NCBI RefSeq assembly: GCF_030686865.1 | Contig: NZ_JAQYUS010000001.1 | Span: 248,001-312,000, forward strand | Origin: Kaistella sp. SH40-3 | GTDB lineage: Bacteria; Bacteroidota; Bacteroidia; Flavobacteriales; Weeksellaceae | Direction: 5' to 3' | DNA length: 64,000 nucleotides | Shown: in pieces, positions 36,173 to 44,966 of the stretch | Numbering within the stretch: position 1 is the first letter of the stretch | Layout: each line of letters starts with the position of its first letter | Made by a program: the position numbers and the translations under genes | The notes under the pieces: generated by a model | Told to the model about the DNA's origin: nothing | The model's database searches: none | Seen by the model: only the letters and a program-made list of their open reading frames with translations

Positions 36173-39100
36173 ATGAAGAAGTTTACCGAATATAAAAATC
36201 TCGATTTAACAGCCGTTGCCGAGAACATTACCCAGTTTTGGGAAAAGAATCAGACTTTTAAAAAATCTGTTGATATACGCGAAGGTCAACCGGAATACGT
36301 TTTTTATGAAGGTCCGCCTTCTGCTAACGGAATGCCCGGAATTCACCACGTGATGGCGAGAGCGCTGAAAGATATTTTCTGTCGCTACCAAACCCAAAAC
36401 GGGAAACAGGTTTTTCGTAAAGCCGGTTGGGATACGCATGGTTTGCCTATTGAATTAGGTGTAGAAAAAGAATTGGGAATTACCAAAGAAGATATTGGAA
36501 AGACGATTTCTGTAGAAGATTACAATCAAGCCTGTCGTAATGCAGTAATGCGCTACACCGATGTTTGGAATGATCTGACGGAAAAAATCGGATATTGGGT
36601 AGATTTAGAAGATCCGTATATTACTTACGAACCGAAATACATGGAAACCGTTTGGTGGCTTTTGAAGCAACTTTACGATAAAGATTTAATGTACAAAGGT
36701 TACACGATTCAACCGTATTCCCCGGCGGCAGGAACCGGTTTATCTTCTCATGAATTGAATCAGCCCGGAACTTATCGTGATGTTTCTGACACGACTGTGG
36801 TTGCGCAATTTAAATTGAAACGCGCCCCTGAAAACGCGAGCGAAACCTGGAAAAAATTTTCCGCTATTGCTTATCCAGAATCAAATATTGACCCTTCCGA
36901 AATCGCTGGAGCCTCTTGTGGTGGCGCATTGCATTGGGAAGAATTCGAGGCTGAGAAACCAAAAGCAAATGTGTATTTTCTTGCCTGGACGACCACTCCC
37001 TGGACTTTACCATCAAATACCGCGTTAGCAGTTGGACGTGATATTGAATATGTTTTGGTGAAAACCTTTAACCAATATACTTTTGAACCGATCCACATTA
37101 TTTTAGCGAGTGTACTTGTACAGAAGAATTTCGGTAAAAAATATTTTGAAGGAACAGACGAAGATTTCAAAAACTACAGTTCAGAAAATAAAACAATTCC
37201 TTATCAAGTTTTAATGGAATTTACCGGTGATAAATTAGCCGGAACAGAATACGAACAGTTGATTCCATGGTTTTTACCTGCAGAAAATGCAGACAAAGCA
37301 TTCCGCGTAATTATTGGAGATTTTGTCACTACAGAAGATGGAACAGGAATCGTACATATCGCCCCGACTTTTGGTGCAGACGATTCGCGAGTTGCGAAAG
37401 AAAATGATATTCCGCCAATGCTGATCAAAGATGAGAACGACAATCTTGTTCCTTTGGTTGACTTGCAAGGTCGTTTTCTAAAAGGTGGAAATACACCGGA
37501 ATTATTTGCAGAGAAATTCATTAAAAACGAATATTACGATAACGGAACTGCACCTGAGAAATCTTGGGATGTAGAATTAGCAATTCTTTTAAAGACTGAA
37601 AACAAAGCCTTTAAAGTAGAGAAATACGTTCACAGTTATCCGCATTGCTGGAGAACTGACAAACCGGTTTTATATTATCCTCTCGATTCTTGGTTTGTTA
37701 AAATGACGGCGGTTAAAGACCGTTTGGTAGAATTAAATGAAACCATCAACTGGAAACCAAAATCAACCGGTGAAGGACGTTTTGCAAACTGGCTCGTTAA
37801 TGTTAATGACTGGAATCTTTCCCGTTCAAGATATTGGGGAATTCCTTTGCCAATCTGGAGAACTGAAGATTTGAAAGAAGAAATCATCATCGGATCTGTA
37901 GAAGAATTAATGACTGAAATCCAAAAATCAATGGAGGCGGGATTCATGACCGAAAATCCTTTTGCGGCGTTCGAGGTTGGAAATATGTCGAAAGAAAACT
38001 ATGCGAAGATTGATTTGCATAAAAATATTGTTGATAAAATCATCTTGGTTTCTGCTTCAGGAAAACCATTGAAACGCGAATCTGATTTGATCGATGTTTG
38101 GTTTGATTCAGGTTCAATGCCTTATGCGCAACTGCATTATCCTTTTGAAAACAAGGAAATGATTGATTCAAATAAAGCCTTCCCGGCAGATTTCATTGCT
38201 GAAGGAGTTGACCAAACGAGAGGATGGTTTTATACTTTACACGCCATTGCAACTTCAGTTTTCGATTCTGTGGCGTATAAAAATGTAATGTCGAATGGTT
38301 TAGTTTTAGACAAAAACGGACAGAAAATGTCGAAACGGTTAGGAAACGCCGTTGATCCATTTGCGACTTTAGAAAAATACGGTCCCGATGCAACGCGTTG
38401 GTATATGATTTCGAATGCGAATCCTTGGGAAAATTTAAAGTTCGATTTAGAAGGAATTGATGAAGTTCGCCGTAAATTCTTCGGAACGTTGTACAACACG
38501 TATTCATTCTTTGCTTTATATGCAAATGTTGACGGATTTACTTACGTCGAAAAAGACGTAGAAAACCGTCCGGAAATTGACCGTTGGATTTTATCAGAAC
38601 TGAATTTATTGGTAAAAGACGTGACTTCTTTCTACGAAGATTACGAACCAACGAAAGTTGCCAGAGCCATTAATAATTTCGTTAATGACAACTTAAGCAA
38701 CTGGTACGTAAGACTTTGCCGTAGAAGATTCTGGAAAGGAGATTATTCTGAAGACAAAATTTCTGCTTACCAAACTTTATATACTTGCTTAGAAACGGTA
38801 GCGAAAATTGCTGCTCCAGTTGCGCCGTTCTTTATGGATCAATTGTATCAGGATTTGAATAAAATTACCGGAAAAGATAGTGCAGAATCAGTTCACTTAA
38901 GTGATTTCCCGAAAGCTCAGGAAAGTTTGATCGATCAGGATTTGGTAGAGAAAACGCATTTGGCTCAGCAAATTACGTCGATGGTATTTTCATTAAGAAA
39001 GAAAGAAAACATAAAAGTAAGACAACCACTTCAGAAAGTGATGATCCCAGTTTTGGACAAGAAAACGGAAGCACAAATTTTAGCAGTTTCAGATTTGGTA

Positions 39101-39673
39101 AAACAGGAAGTAAACGTAAAAGAACTGCAACTCATTAATGCTGATGAAGCAGCGGATTTAATCATTAAACAGATTAAACCAAACTTTAAAACTTTGGGAG
39201 CGCGACTTGGAAAAGACATGAAAATGGTGGCTGGAGAAATTACAAACTTTACCGCTGACCAGATTTCAACTTTAGAAAAAGAAGGAAAAATGGAAATTGC
39301 AGGTTATGAAATCTCTTTAGATGATGTAGAAATTTTCACCAAAGATATCCCAGGTTGGACGGTTACCAGCGAAGGTAAATTAACGGTCGCTTTGGATTTA
39401 ACACTTACTGAGGAATTAAAAGCAGAGGGAATTGCGCGAGAATTCATCAATAGAATTCAGAATTTAAGAAAAGAAAAAGATTTTAGTCTAACAGACAGAG
39501 TTACAATACGCTTGGAAGCTGGAAATCCTTTCGAAAAAGAAATTATCAACAATAATGCATATATTTCAGCAGAAGTATTGTCAGATAGAATAGAAATTGT
39601 AAATTCACTTTCAAATTTTAACGAAATTGAGATTGACGATATCAAATTTAATGTAGAAGTTCAAAAGAAATAA
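36173..39673 (+). CDS. ileS: Isoleucyl-tRNA synthetase
   Basis: 1166 residues from the ATG at 36173 (MKKFTEYKNLDLTAV); a frame starting with TTG five codons earlier is rejected. Class I synthetase charging tRNA-Ile: the HIGH-equivalent is GMPGIHHVMARALKD near residue 52, and KMSKR lies in GQKMSKRLGNAVDP (about residue 720). The CP1 editing domain contains TTTPWTLPSNTALAV and GDFVTTEDGTGIVHIAPTFG. The length and the HHVM form fit the long, eukaryote-like class that Bacteroidota usually carry. The gene is followed by dksA-like. Confidence 0.97.
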   Translation: MKKFTEYKNLDLTAVAENITQFWEKNQTFKKSVDIREGQPEYVFYEGPPSANGMPGIHHVMARALKDIFCRYQTQNGKQVFRKAGWDTHGLPIELGVEKELGITKEDIGKTISVEDYNQACRNAVMRYTDVWNDLTEKIGYWVDLEDPYITYEPKYMETVWWLLKQLYDKDLMYKGYTIQPYSPAAGTGLSSHELNQPGTYRDVSDTTVVAQFKLKRAPENASETWKKFSAIAYPESNIDPSEIAGASCGGALHWEEFEAEKPKANVYFLAWTTTPWTLPSNTALAVGRDIEYVLVKTFNQYTFEPIHIILASVLVQKNFGKKYFEGTDEDFKNYSSENKTIPYQVLMEFTGDKLAGTEYEQLIPWFLPAENADKAFRVIIGDFVTTEDGTGIVHIAPTFGADDSRVAKENDIPPMLIKDENDNLVPLVDLQGRFLKGGNTPELFAEKFIKNEYYDNGTAPEKSWDVELAILLKTENKAFKVEKYVHSYPHCWRTDKPVLYYPLDSWFVKMTAVKDRLVELNETINWKPKSTGEGRFANWLVNVNDWNLSRSRYWGIPLPIWRTEDLKEEIIIGSVEELMTEIQKSMEAGFMTENPFAAFEVGNMSKENYAKIDLHKNIVDKIILVSASGKPLKRESDLIDVWFDSGSMPYAQLHYPFENKEMIDSNKAFPADFIAEGVDQTRGWFYTLHAIATSVFDSVAYKNVMSNGLVLDKNGQKMSKRLGNAVDPFATLEKYGPDATRWYMISNANPWENLKFDLEGIDEVRRKFFGTLYNTYSFFALYANVDGFTYVEKDVENRPEIDRWILSELNLLVKDVTSFYEDYEPTKVARAINNFVNDNLSNWYVRLCRRRFWKGDYSEDKISAYQTLYTCLETVAKIAAPVAPFFMDQLYQDLNKITGKDSAESVHLSDFPKAQESLIDQDLVEKTHLAQQITSMVFSLRKKENIKVRQPLQKVMIPVLDKKTEAQILAVSDLVKQEVNVKELQLINADEAADLIIKQIKPNFKTLGARLGKDMKMVAGEITNFTADQISTLEKEGKMEIAGYEISLDDVEIFTKDIPGWTVTSEGKLTVALDLTLTEELKAEGIAREFINRIQNLRKEKDFSLTDRVTIRLEAGNPFEKEIINNNAYISAEVLSDRIEIVNSLSNFNEIEIDDIKFNVEVQKK

Positions 39674-39735
39674 TAATTTGATAGTGAATTGCGAAGAAGA
39701 AGAAAGCAGTTTTGTATCATTTAAAAAATAAAGAC

Positions 39736-40116
39736 ATGGGAGAAGATAGACAAAAGTACGGTGATGCCGACTTACAAGAATTTAAAGTAATTATTCAGGC
39801 AAAAATAGATAAAGCAGAGAAAGATTTAATGCTTATCAGAGAGAGTTTCATCAATGACCAAAATAATGGGACGGATGATACTTCGCCAACATTCAAAGCA
39901 TTTGAAGAAGGTGCAGAAACCCTAAGCAAAGAGCAAAATGCGATTCTTGCCGGAAGACAAGAGAAGTTTGTACGTGATTTAAAAAATGCTTTGATCCGTA
40001 TTGAAAACAAAACTTACGGAATTTGCAGAGTGACGGGAAAACTAATTCCGAAAGAAAGATTAATGGCTGTACCACACGCCACATTGAGTATCGAGGCTAA
40101 AAATATGCAGCGATAA
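39736..40116 (+). CDS. TraR/DksA-family protein with degenerate zinc finger
   Basis: 126 residues from the ATG at 39736; an eight-codon longer frame with a TTG start is less likely. A long helical hairpin (residues 12-85) is followed by YGICRVTGKLIPKERLMAVPHAT, the DksA C-terminal signature. Only one of the four zinc-coordinating Cys remains, as is common in Bacteroidota members. DksA proteins bind the RNA polymerase secondary channel and modulate the stringent response; whether this one does is inferred from family. 62 bp downstream of ileS. Confidence 0.85.
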   Translation: MGEDRQKYGDADLQEFKVIIQAKIDKAEKDLMLIRESFINDQNNGTDDTSPTFKAFEEGAETLSKEQNAILAGRQEKFVRDLKNALIRIENKTYGICRVTGKLIPKERLMAVPHATLSIEAKNMQR

Positions 40117-40141
40117 ATTCACCGTGTACCATGAATAATGT

Positions 40142-40179
40142 ACAAAGTATCCTATATAATTTTATGTAGAATACTTTGT
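40142..40179 (+). terminator. Long imperfect hairpin, probable terminator after the DksA-like gene
   Basis: ACAAAGTAT-C-CTATATAA pairs with TTATGTAG-A-ATACTTTGT (one mismatch, one G-U), about 18 bp, followed by a T-rich stretch; it separates ileS-dksA from the small-gene/lspA operon. Confidence 0.6.
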
Positions 40180-40198
40180 GCATTTATATTTTGAATTC

Positions 40199-40447
40199 AT
40201 GAATACAATTCTAATCATCCTTGCAGTCGCAGTTGTTTTTATCTATTACTTTCGAAGAGACCTGAAGGAAAAATTTATTCCGAATAAGGAAAAATATTAC
40301 ACGATCGACGATCAATACAATTCTGAAAGAAAAGATCTTGAAAATGAAGTTGATGAAATCCTTAATAAAATGGGACAAAATGGATTGAAAGATCTTTCAT
40401 CAGCAGAAAAAAAACGACTCGACGAACTTTCAAAAAAAATAAAATAA
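40199..40447 (+). CDS. Small membrane-anchored protein with DUF6576-like tail
   Basis: 82 residues from the ATG at 40199. One N-terminal helix (NTILIILAVAVVFIYYF), then a charged region ending VDEILNKMGQNGLKDLSSAEKKRLDEL, similar to the helical tail (DEILDKI...L..EEK..L) at the C-terminus of many Bacteroidota rhomboid-like proteases. Here it is attached to a single helix. 2 bp precede the next gene, so it is in an operon with the 65-aa gene and lspA. Function unknown. Confidence 0.75.
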   Translation: MNTILIILAVAVVFIYYFRRDLKEKFIPNKEKYYTIDDQYNSERKDLENEVDEILNKMGQNGLKDLSSAEKKRLDELSKKIK

Positions 40448-40449
40448 AA

Positions 40450-40647
40450 ATGGAATCACTTATAGTTCACCCAAAAAATCAAATGGAACTCAATGCGCTT
40501 AAAAGCGTAATGAAAGATATGGGCATTCGGTATGAAAAATTTCACACCAGAAATCATAATACTGCGCCTAAATCTGAACCAAGAACTTCATCAAACAAAG
40601 CAGAAAAACCTGCGAGAACCTTTAAGGACAAACCCAAGAACGATTAG
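40450..40647 (+). CDS. Small basic hypothetical protein (DUF2683-like N-terminus)
   Basis: 65 residues. MESLIVHPKNQMELNALKSV resembles the short N-terminal module common in Bacteroidota, in which a helix follows a beta strand; the rest is polar, Lys/Pro-rich and probably disordered. It lies 2 bp after the previous stop and its own stop is 2 bp before the lspA ATG, so it is almost certainly translated with lspA. No function recognised. Confidence 0.75.
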   Translation: MESLIVHPKNQMELNALKSVMKDMGIRYEKFHTRNHNTAPKSEPRTSSNKAEKPARTFKDKPKND

Positions 40648-40649
40648 TA

Positions 40650-41288
40650 ATGAAGAAAATAGCACTAATTACTTTCATCATTCTTTTGATCGATCAGGTA
40701 TCTAAATTTTATATTAAAACTCATTTTAATTTGGGTGAAAGCGTTCCTGTTTTTCCTGGATTTAAATTGACTTTCGTTGAAAACCCGGGAATGGCTTACG
40801 GCTTTCACTTCGGTGGATTGATCGGGAAGTATTTTCTGGTAATCGTTCGCGTATTTTTAATTGGTGGAATGGTTTACTTGTTCAGCAAATGGTTGAAAGA
40901 AGGAGCCAGCAATTATTTATTGATTCCAATGTCGATGATTTTTGCGGGTGCAATTGGTAACTTAATCGATGGAATGTTTTACGGAATGCTTTTCGACAGC
41001 GGAACCGTTTACGACGAAAGTATTAGCAGATGGATTGAATACGGCGGCATTTCTAAAGTTGTTCCTTTTGGTGAAGGTTATTCTACATTTATGAAAGGCT
41101 GCGTAGTTGATATGCTTCATTTCCCGTTGGTAGATTGGAATGTTCCAGCTAATTTCCCTTTAATTGGCGGTAAACATATTGAATTCTTTAAATACATTTT
41201 TAATGTTGCTGATTCGGCAATTACTGTCGGGGCTGCATTGTTATTAATATTCAGAAAAAAAGCACTGCCAAATGGTTTAGATTTTTAA
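40650..41288 (+). CDS. lspA: Lipoprotein signal peptidase II
   Basis: 212 residues, longer than the ~160 of Proteobacteria. Cleaves prolipoproteins before the lipidated Cys in the inner membrane. IDQVSKFYIKTH near residue 14 and ENPGMAYG are conserved; the catalytic Asp pair is in GAIGNLIDGMFYG and FNVADSAIT. Between those motifs is a ~70-residue insertion (SGTVYDESISRWIEYGGIS..) that I take to be the Bacteroidota-specific loop. Third gene of the small operon; terminated by a strong hairpin. Confidence 0.95.
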   Translation: MKKIALITFIILLIDQVSKFYIKTHFNLGESVPVFPGFKLTFVENPGMAYGFHFGGLIGKYFLVIVRVFLIGGMVYLFSKWLKEGASNYLLIPMSMIFAGAIGNLIDGMFYGMLFDSGTVYDESISRWIEYGGISKVVPFGEGYSTFMKGCVVDMLHFPLVDWNVPANFPLIGGKHIEFFKYIFNVADSAITVGAALLLIFRKKALPNGLDF

Positions 41289-41318
41289 TGATTAAAGAGC
41301 AATTTTAAAATTTATAAA

Positions 41319-41355
41319 AAATATTCGTTACTATTTCGTAACGAATATTTTTTTG
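41319..41355 (+). terminator. Intrinsic terminator of lspA
   Basis: Perfect 13-bp stem AAATATTCGTTAC / GTAACGAATATTT with loop TATTTC, followed by T residues. Confidence 0.87.
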
Positions 41356-41492
41356 TTCTGAAAGTTTACTGATTTTAAAATTAGCAATTTATCAAATCTA
41401 AAATCTAATACTTCATAAATTAAAGTTGATAAAACACTAATGTATGAAGCAAAAAATTAATCATAAAAAATATTTTTACTTTTAAAAAGAAG

Positions 41493-41500
41493 TACTTTTG
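41493..41500 (+). promoter_or_regulatory. Candidate -7 box in front of the decayed mini-gene
   Basis: TACTTTTG exactly fits TAnnTTTG, 3 nt before the ATG of the remnant at 41504. Confidence 0.35.
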
Positions 41501-41503
41501 TTG

Positions 41504-41687
41504 ATGTGTAAACTGTTAAAAAATATCGCTTCTCCTATTTTCGAGGTTTATTTTTTTATAAGCACAAAATACGTCTGATTCTAAGCTGCGTGTTGCAAAC
41601 AGTTTAGAAAAATTATACGAAAATCAGGGTGTTGCAGAAAAAAACGAAATGGTAGAAGAAAATTATAGAAAGACTTACGCAATCTAA
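41504..41687 (+). pseudogene. Frameshifted remnant of a small secreted protein gene
   Basis: From the ATG at 41504 the frame reads MCKLLKNIASPIFEVYFFIS, a signal-peptide-like start, then stops 5 codons later. In a second frame, 41562-41687 is open for 41 codons: AQNTSDSKLRVANSLEKLYE...NYRKTYAI, ending in TAA. The two parts would join as ..FFIS-AQNTSDSK.. with a typical AQ cleavage site if two bases (GC) were restored near 41563. The most likely reading is a roughly 61-residue secreted protein inactivated by a 2-bp deletion. No family recognised. Confidence 0.4.
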
Positions 41688-41759
41688 AGCAGTTCTTTAA
41701 AGGTCAAACGACTTTAATTATTACAAAAGCCATCCAAAAAGTCCTTTTAAAAAAACAAT

Positions 41760-41796
41760 AAAGGGCTTTTACAAATAGTATTGCAAAAGCCCTTTT
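41760..41796. terminator. Bidirectional hairpin in the lspA / HAF-protein gap
   Basis: Stem AAAGGGCTTTT / AAAAGCCCTTT with a 14-nt loop, A-rich before and T-rich after; could terminate both strands. Confidence 0.6.
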
Positions 41797-41817
41797 ATTG
41801 GTAGGAAATTTTTTAGT

Positions 41818-41840
41818 AGTCTCGAAATTAGGAGACTTTT
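41818..41840 (-). terminator. Hairpin downstream of the HAF-repeat protein gene
   Basis: AGTCTC / GAGACT stem with an 8-nt loop, with a T-run on the minus strand, 13 bp after the stop. Confidence 0.55.
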
Positions 41841-41852
41841 AATTTAAATAAG

Positions 41853-43130
41853 TTATTCTTTAATAAATTTGATTGTTTCAGTTTTCCCAGCATTTTCAAC
41901 TTTCAAGAGATAAGTACCTTTTGATAATCCTGAAAGATTTAATTGATTGTTTTTCACAATTTTAGAAGATAATATTCTTTGTCCTGCAACATTATAAACT
42001 TCCACATTCGTTATTTTGTCAGCATTAACAATTGTTACTTCATTTTTAACAGGATTTGGATAGATTGCAACTTTAGCCTTATTTTGAACTACGCCAGTAG
42101 CAAGATTACCAGGTAGTTTAATAACAAATCCACTAATACTATTATCACTTGCTCCTAAACCAACGATATATTTTCCGTCTGGAGAAATTCCCAATGGGAG
42201 AGCAAACGTAATTCCTAAATCATCATAACCTAAACTGGCAACGTATTCATTAAGATTTAGGGTACCTGTTTCTTTTGTCCATATAAAACCTTCTCCAGCA
42301 GTTGCTGGTGCTCCCCAAGGTCTAAAATAACCGATAACCGTTTTACCATCATCACTTACGTCACTTGCGCCACCAACATACATGGGATCTGGGTGTTTAA
42401 TACTTGTATAACCATCTGTAACGTTCCAAACGAAAGCGCCTTCCTCTTCCTCTGAATTGCCAACAATGGTACTGCCATCTGGAGTCACCGCCTGACCCTC
42501 GCCAGTAAAACTATTATTATCTTTTTGTATAAAGTTTTGCACGTTGTTTTTCCAATAAACGGCAAATCGGTCTCCGTAATCATCATCTTGCCATCCTACG
42601 ACTACGCTTCCATCAGCACTGATCGCATTTGCGCGGGAACTTGCGGTAGGCACGGTAGAACCCAGATCTACTAATCCTGTTGCCTGCGTCCATTTAATAG
42701 CATGAGCTTTCCACCCAGAAATGAAACCAAGACCTACAACAGCAGATTCGTCACTGGTCATTCCCCAAGCTGAAGTCCCATCTGTATCTTCACCGAGGAG
42801 GCCTAAATAAGACCATGTCCTGCTAGAAGTTTCATACCTCGACATTTCAGATTTTCCCGACTCGGGATTGATCATCGTTCCAGAAATATACTTTGCATCA
42901 TTCGAAATACTGGTCGTTCCTGAAATTTGTTCTCCTCCTGAAATTTCGCCGATGGTCACTAATCCATCTCCTTCATTCCACATTACATGATACATGTTCA
43001 TTACATTCCCTACTGCAACACCAGTATTGGAAACATCACTCATAGCAGCGAATTCTCCGGCGTTAAAAACCTGAGCATTGGCGATAGCTAAACTGCCCAC
43101 TAAAAGAATGGTTGAGTAAATTTTTCTCAT
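41853..43130 (-). CDS. T9SS-secreted HAF-repeat protein
   Basis: 425 residues. Signal peptide MRKIYSTILLVGSLAIANAQ. The middle consists of repeats of the form AISADGSVVVGW, AVTPDGSTIVGN, DVSDDGKTVIGYF and GISPDGKYIVGLG, each followed by an aromatic Trp/Gly segment, the HAF (extracellular repeat) propeller-like motif. The final ~70 residues (AIYPNPVKNEVTIVN..LSGLSKGTYLLKVENAGKTE) are a type A sorting domain, so export by type IX secretion is predicted. Ligand unknown. Transcribed alone. Confidence 0.85.
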   Translation of the reverse strand: MRKIYSTILLVGSLAIANAQVFNAGEFAAMSDVSNTGVAVGNVMNMYHVMWNEGDGLVTIGEISGGEQISGTTSISNDAKYISGTMINPESGKSEMSRYETSSRTWSYLGLLGEDTDGTSAWGMTSDESAVVGLGFISGWKAHAIKWTQATGLVDLGSTVPTASSRANAISADGSVVVGWQDDDYGDRFAVYWKNNVQNFIQKDNNSFTGEGQAVTPDGSTIVGNSEEEEGAFVWNVTDGYTSIKHPDPMYVGGASDVSDDGKTVIGYFRPWGAPATAGEGFIWTKETGTLNLNEYVASLGYDDLGITFALPLGISPDGKYIVGLGASDNSISGFVIKLPGNLATGVVQNKAKVAIYPNPVKNEVTIVNADKITNVEVYNVAGQRILSSKIVKNNQLNLSGLSKGTYLLKVENAGKTETIKFIKE

Positions 43131-43157
43131 AATTAATTAATATTTTATTTTGTAATC

Positions 43158-43165
43158 CAAAAATA
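43158..43165 (-). promoter_or_regulatory. Candidate -7 box for the HAF-repeat gene
   Basis: TATTTTTG on the minus strand, 27 nt before the ATG; a CAAA (-33 TTTG on minus) lies 25 bp further up, slightly too far. The rest of the 282-bp gap to 43412 is AT-rich with no other recognisable signal. Confidence 0.4.
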
Positions 43166-43412
43166 AATTAATCTATCCTGCACATTCTAACAAAGGGCTT
43201 GTGTATTTCCCGAAACCCCAAAAACAATAAAGGACAAAATACTCATTATCAATCTTTTGTAAAATAAAATAATCAAGAAAATCTAATGCCTAATATTTCA
43301 AATCCACACTAATTAAATCATACTATGACAAATACCACAGTGTTTCTAAATAAAAAATAACAGATATATAAGAAAATCACCGAATATCATTAAAAAAAAT
43401 TATTTTTACTAA

Positions 43413-44966
43413 ATGAAGTGGGAGCAATTATTTACAGCTGTTTTTTTGATCAGCATCGTTTTTATATCTGGTCAAAAGAAAAGTGATTTCGAAATAATGG
43501 TTGGGAAAAGTATTGAAAAACTTCATCAAGATCCTGACGCTGGGATTAAATCTTGCAAAAACATAAGCATTAAGGATGATCAATACTACGAAAAACTCAT
43601 CATCAAAAGTATTCTGGCTGAAGCGTATTCTTTAAAAGGAAATTATGTTGAAGCAGTTAAAATTGCACTTGAAAACGTAAATACTCCTTACCACTTGCAA
43701 AAAAAAGATCAACTGCTTATTAATCTCGGTGTTATAAAATGTTTCCAGGACGTTGATTTAATTGAGCAGTCAGAAATTCTAGTTGCTCCTATCTTAAAAG
43801 ACCTAAGGAAAATCAAAAAGAAAAAAAATTACCGGTCTGCTAAAGTTTACCAGTTGTATGCTTACAATCTATTTGCTCTTAAAAAAAATGACCAAGCCTT
43901 AGAAAACATTACACTCAGCAACAATCATATCAATTTAAATTCACCTGAAACCTATATTATTCTTTGCGAAAACAAACTTCTGGCGGGAAATATATACTTT
44001 CAAAATAATGATTATAAAACCGCTGAAAGATATTTCGAAGAAGTGTTGGCTATTCTAAAAGCACATCCCAACAACAATTATCTTTTATCGACCACTTATT
44101 TGAATCAATCGAATATTTTGTTTGCCAAAAAAGAATATGTTGCCGCAACTGAAATTCTAGAAAGAGCTTTAGAAAAAATTAAAACTGCAGATTTCTTAAT
44201 CATCAAAAATGAAATTTATGCTGGACTAGCAAAAAATTATCTGCTCTTAAAACAAAACGATAGACACAAAGAATATCAAAAAAAACACGAAGATTCGCAA
44301 ACGATAATCGATGAAAACAGAAATGAAGCCATCAGAAATATCATGAAATTAAGTCAAGGTTTCCAAACTCAGAATTACAATTCTTATATGGCTAAAAAGC
44401 AAAATGAGATTTATATTTCCCTTGGTATCGCATTACTATTTATTTCAACGGTTTTCTTTTTTAATTATCAAGAAAAACAAAAGAAAAAAACACTGGAGAA
44501 ACAGGTTTTATTTTTTGAAAAACAAAAGACACTCTTTGCACGAAAAGAAAATACAATTGTTGAACCTGAAAAAATAAGTACCAAAAAAACCTTAATCATC
44601 CCGAAAGAAAAAGAAGACCATCTCCTGCAAAAACTTCATGATTTTGAAGAATCTAAACAATTTCTAGCCAAAAACATGTCTTTACCTCTTCTTGCTGCTC
44701 AACTTGAAACGAATACTAAATATCTTTCTGAAGTCATTAGAAAATTTAAAGAGAAAAATTTCACTACGTATATTAATGAACTAAAAATCAATCACATTGC
44801 TCACCTCATTTCTTCCGACCCTACTTTCCGGCAATATAAAATAAGTTATTTAGCAGAATTTACCGGCTTTACTTCTCACAGTACATTTACAGTAGTTTTC
44901 AAATCGGTAACCGGAATGTCTCCAAACGATTATATTCAACAAGTAAATAAAACACAAACAAGATGA
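43413..44966 (+). CDS. TPR-containing membrane-anchored AraC-type regulator
   Basis: 517 residues. Signal-like start MKWEQLFTAVFLISIVFISG, TPR repeats over about 30-300 (ALENVNTPYHLQKKD; NYLLSTTYLNQSNILFAKK), a membrane helix near 330 (IYISLGIALLFISTVFFF), a coiled coil, then an AraC helix-turn-helix at 410-517 (SLPLLAAQLETNTKYLSEVIRKF; YLAEFTGFTSHSTFTVVF). This TPR-TM-HTH layout is frequent in Flavobacteriia and suggests sensing outside and DNA binding inside. The target is unknown. It overlaps the next gene by 4 nt (ATGA). Confidence 0.88.
   Translation: MKWEQLFTAVFLISIVFISGQKKSDFEIMVGKSIEKLHQDPDAGIKSCKNISIKDDQYYEKLIIKSILAEAYSLKGNYVEAVKIALENVNTPYHLQKKDQLLINLGVIKCFQDVDLIEQSEILVAPILKDLRKIKKKKNYRSAKVYQLYAYNLFALKKNDQALENITLSNNHINLNSPETYIILCENKLLAGNIYFQNNDYKTAERYFEEVLAILKAHPNNNYLLSTTYLNQSNILFAKKEYVAATEILERALEKIKTADFLIIKNEIYAGLAKNYLLLKQNDRHKEYQKKHEDSQTIIDENRNEAIRNIMKLSQGFQTQNYNSYMAKKQNEIYISLGIALLFISTVFFFNYQEKQKKKTLEKQVLFFEKQKTLFARKENTIVEPEKISTKKTLIIPKEKEDHLLQKLHDFEESKQFLAKNMSLPLLAAQLETNTKYLSEVIRKFKEKNFTTYINELKINHIAHLISSDPTFRQYKISYLAEFTGFTSHSTFTVVFKSVTGMSPNDYIQQVNKTQTR

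Noticed and set aside
36206-39645. Many open frames on the minus strand inside ileS
   Set aside because: They follow the strong codon bias of ileS in antisense and have no independent signals; ileS is complete.
39712-39735. TTG start eight codons before the DksA-like ATG
   Set aside because: The ATG at 39736 gives the usual family N-terminus; the extension is AT-rich and unsupported.
41853-43130. Possible autotransporter (type V) reading of the HAF-repeat protein
   Set aside because: The C-terminus is a type A sorting domain and there is no barrel; type IX secretion explains it better.
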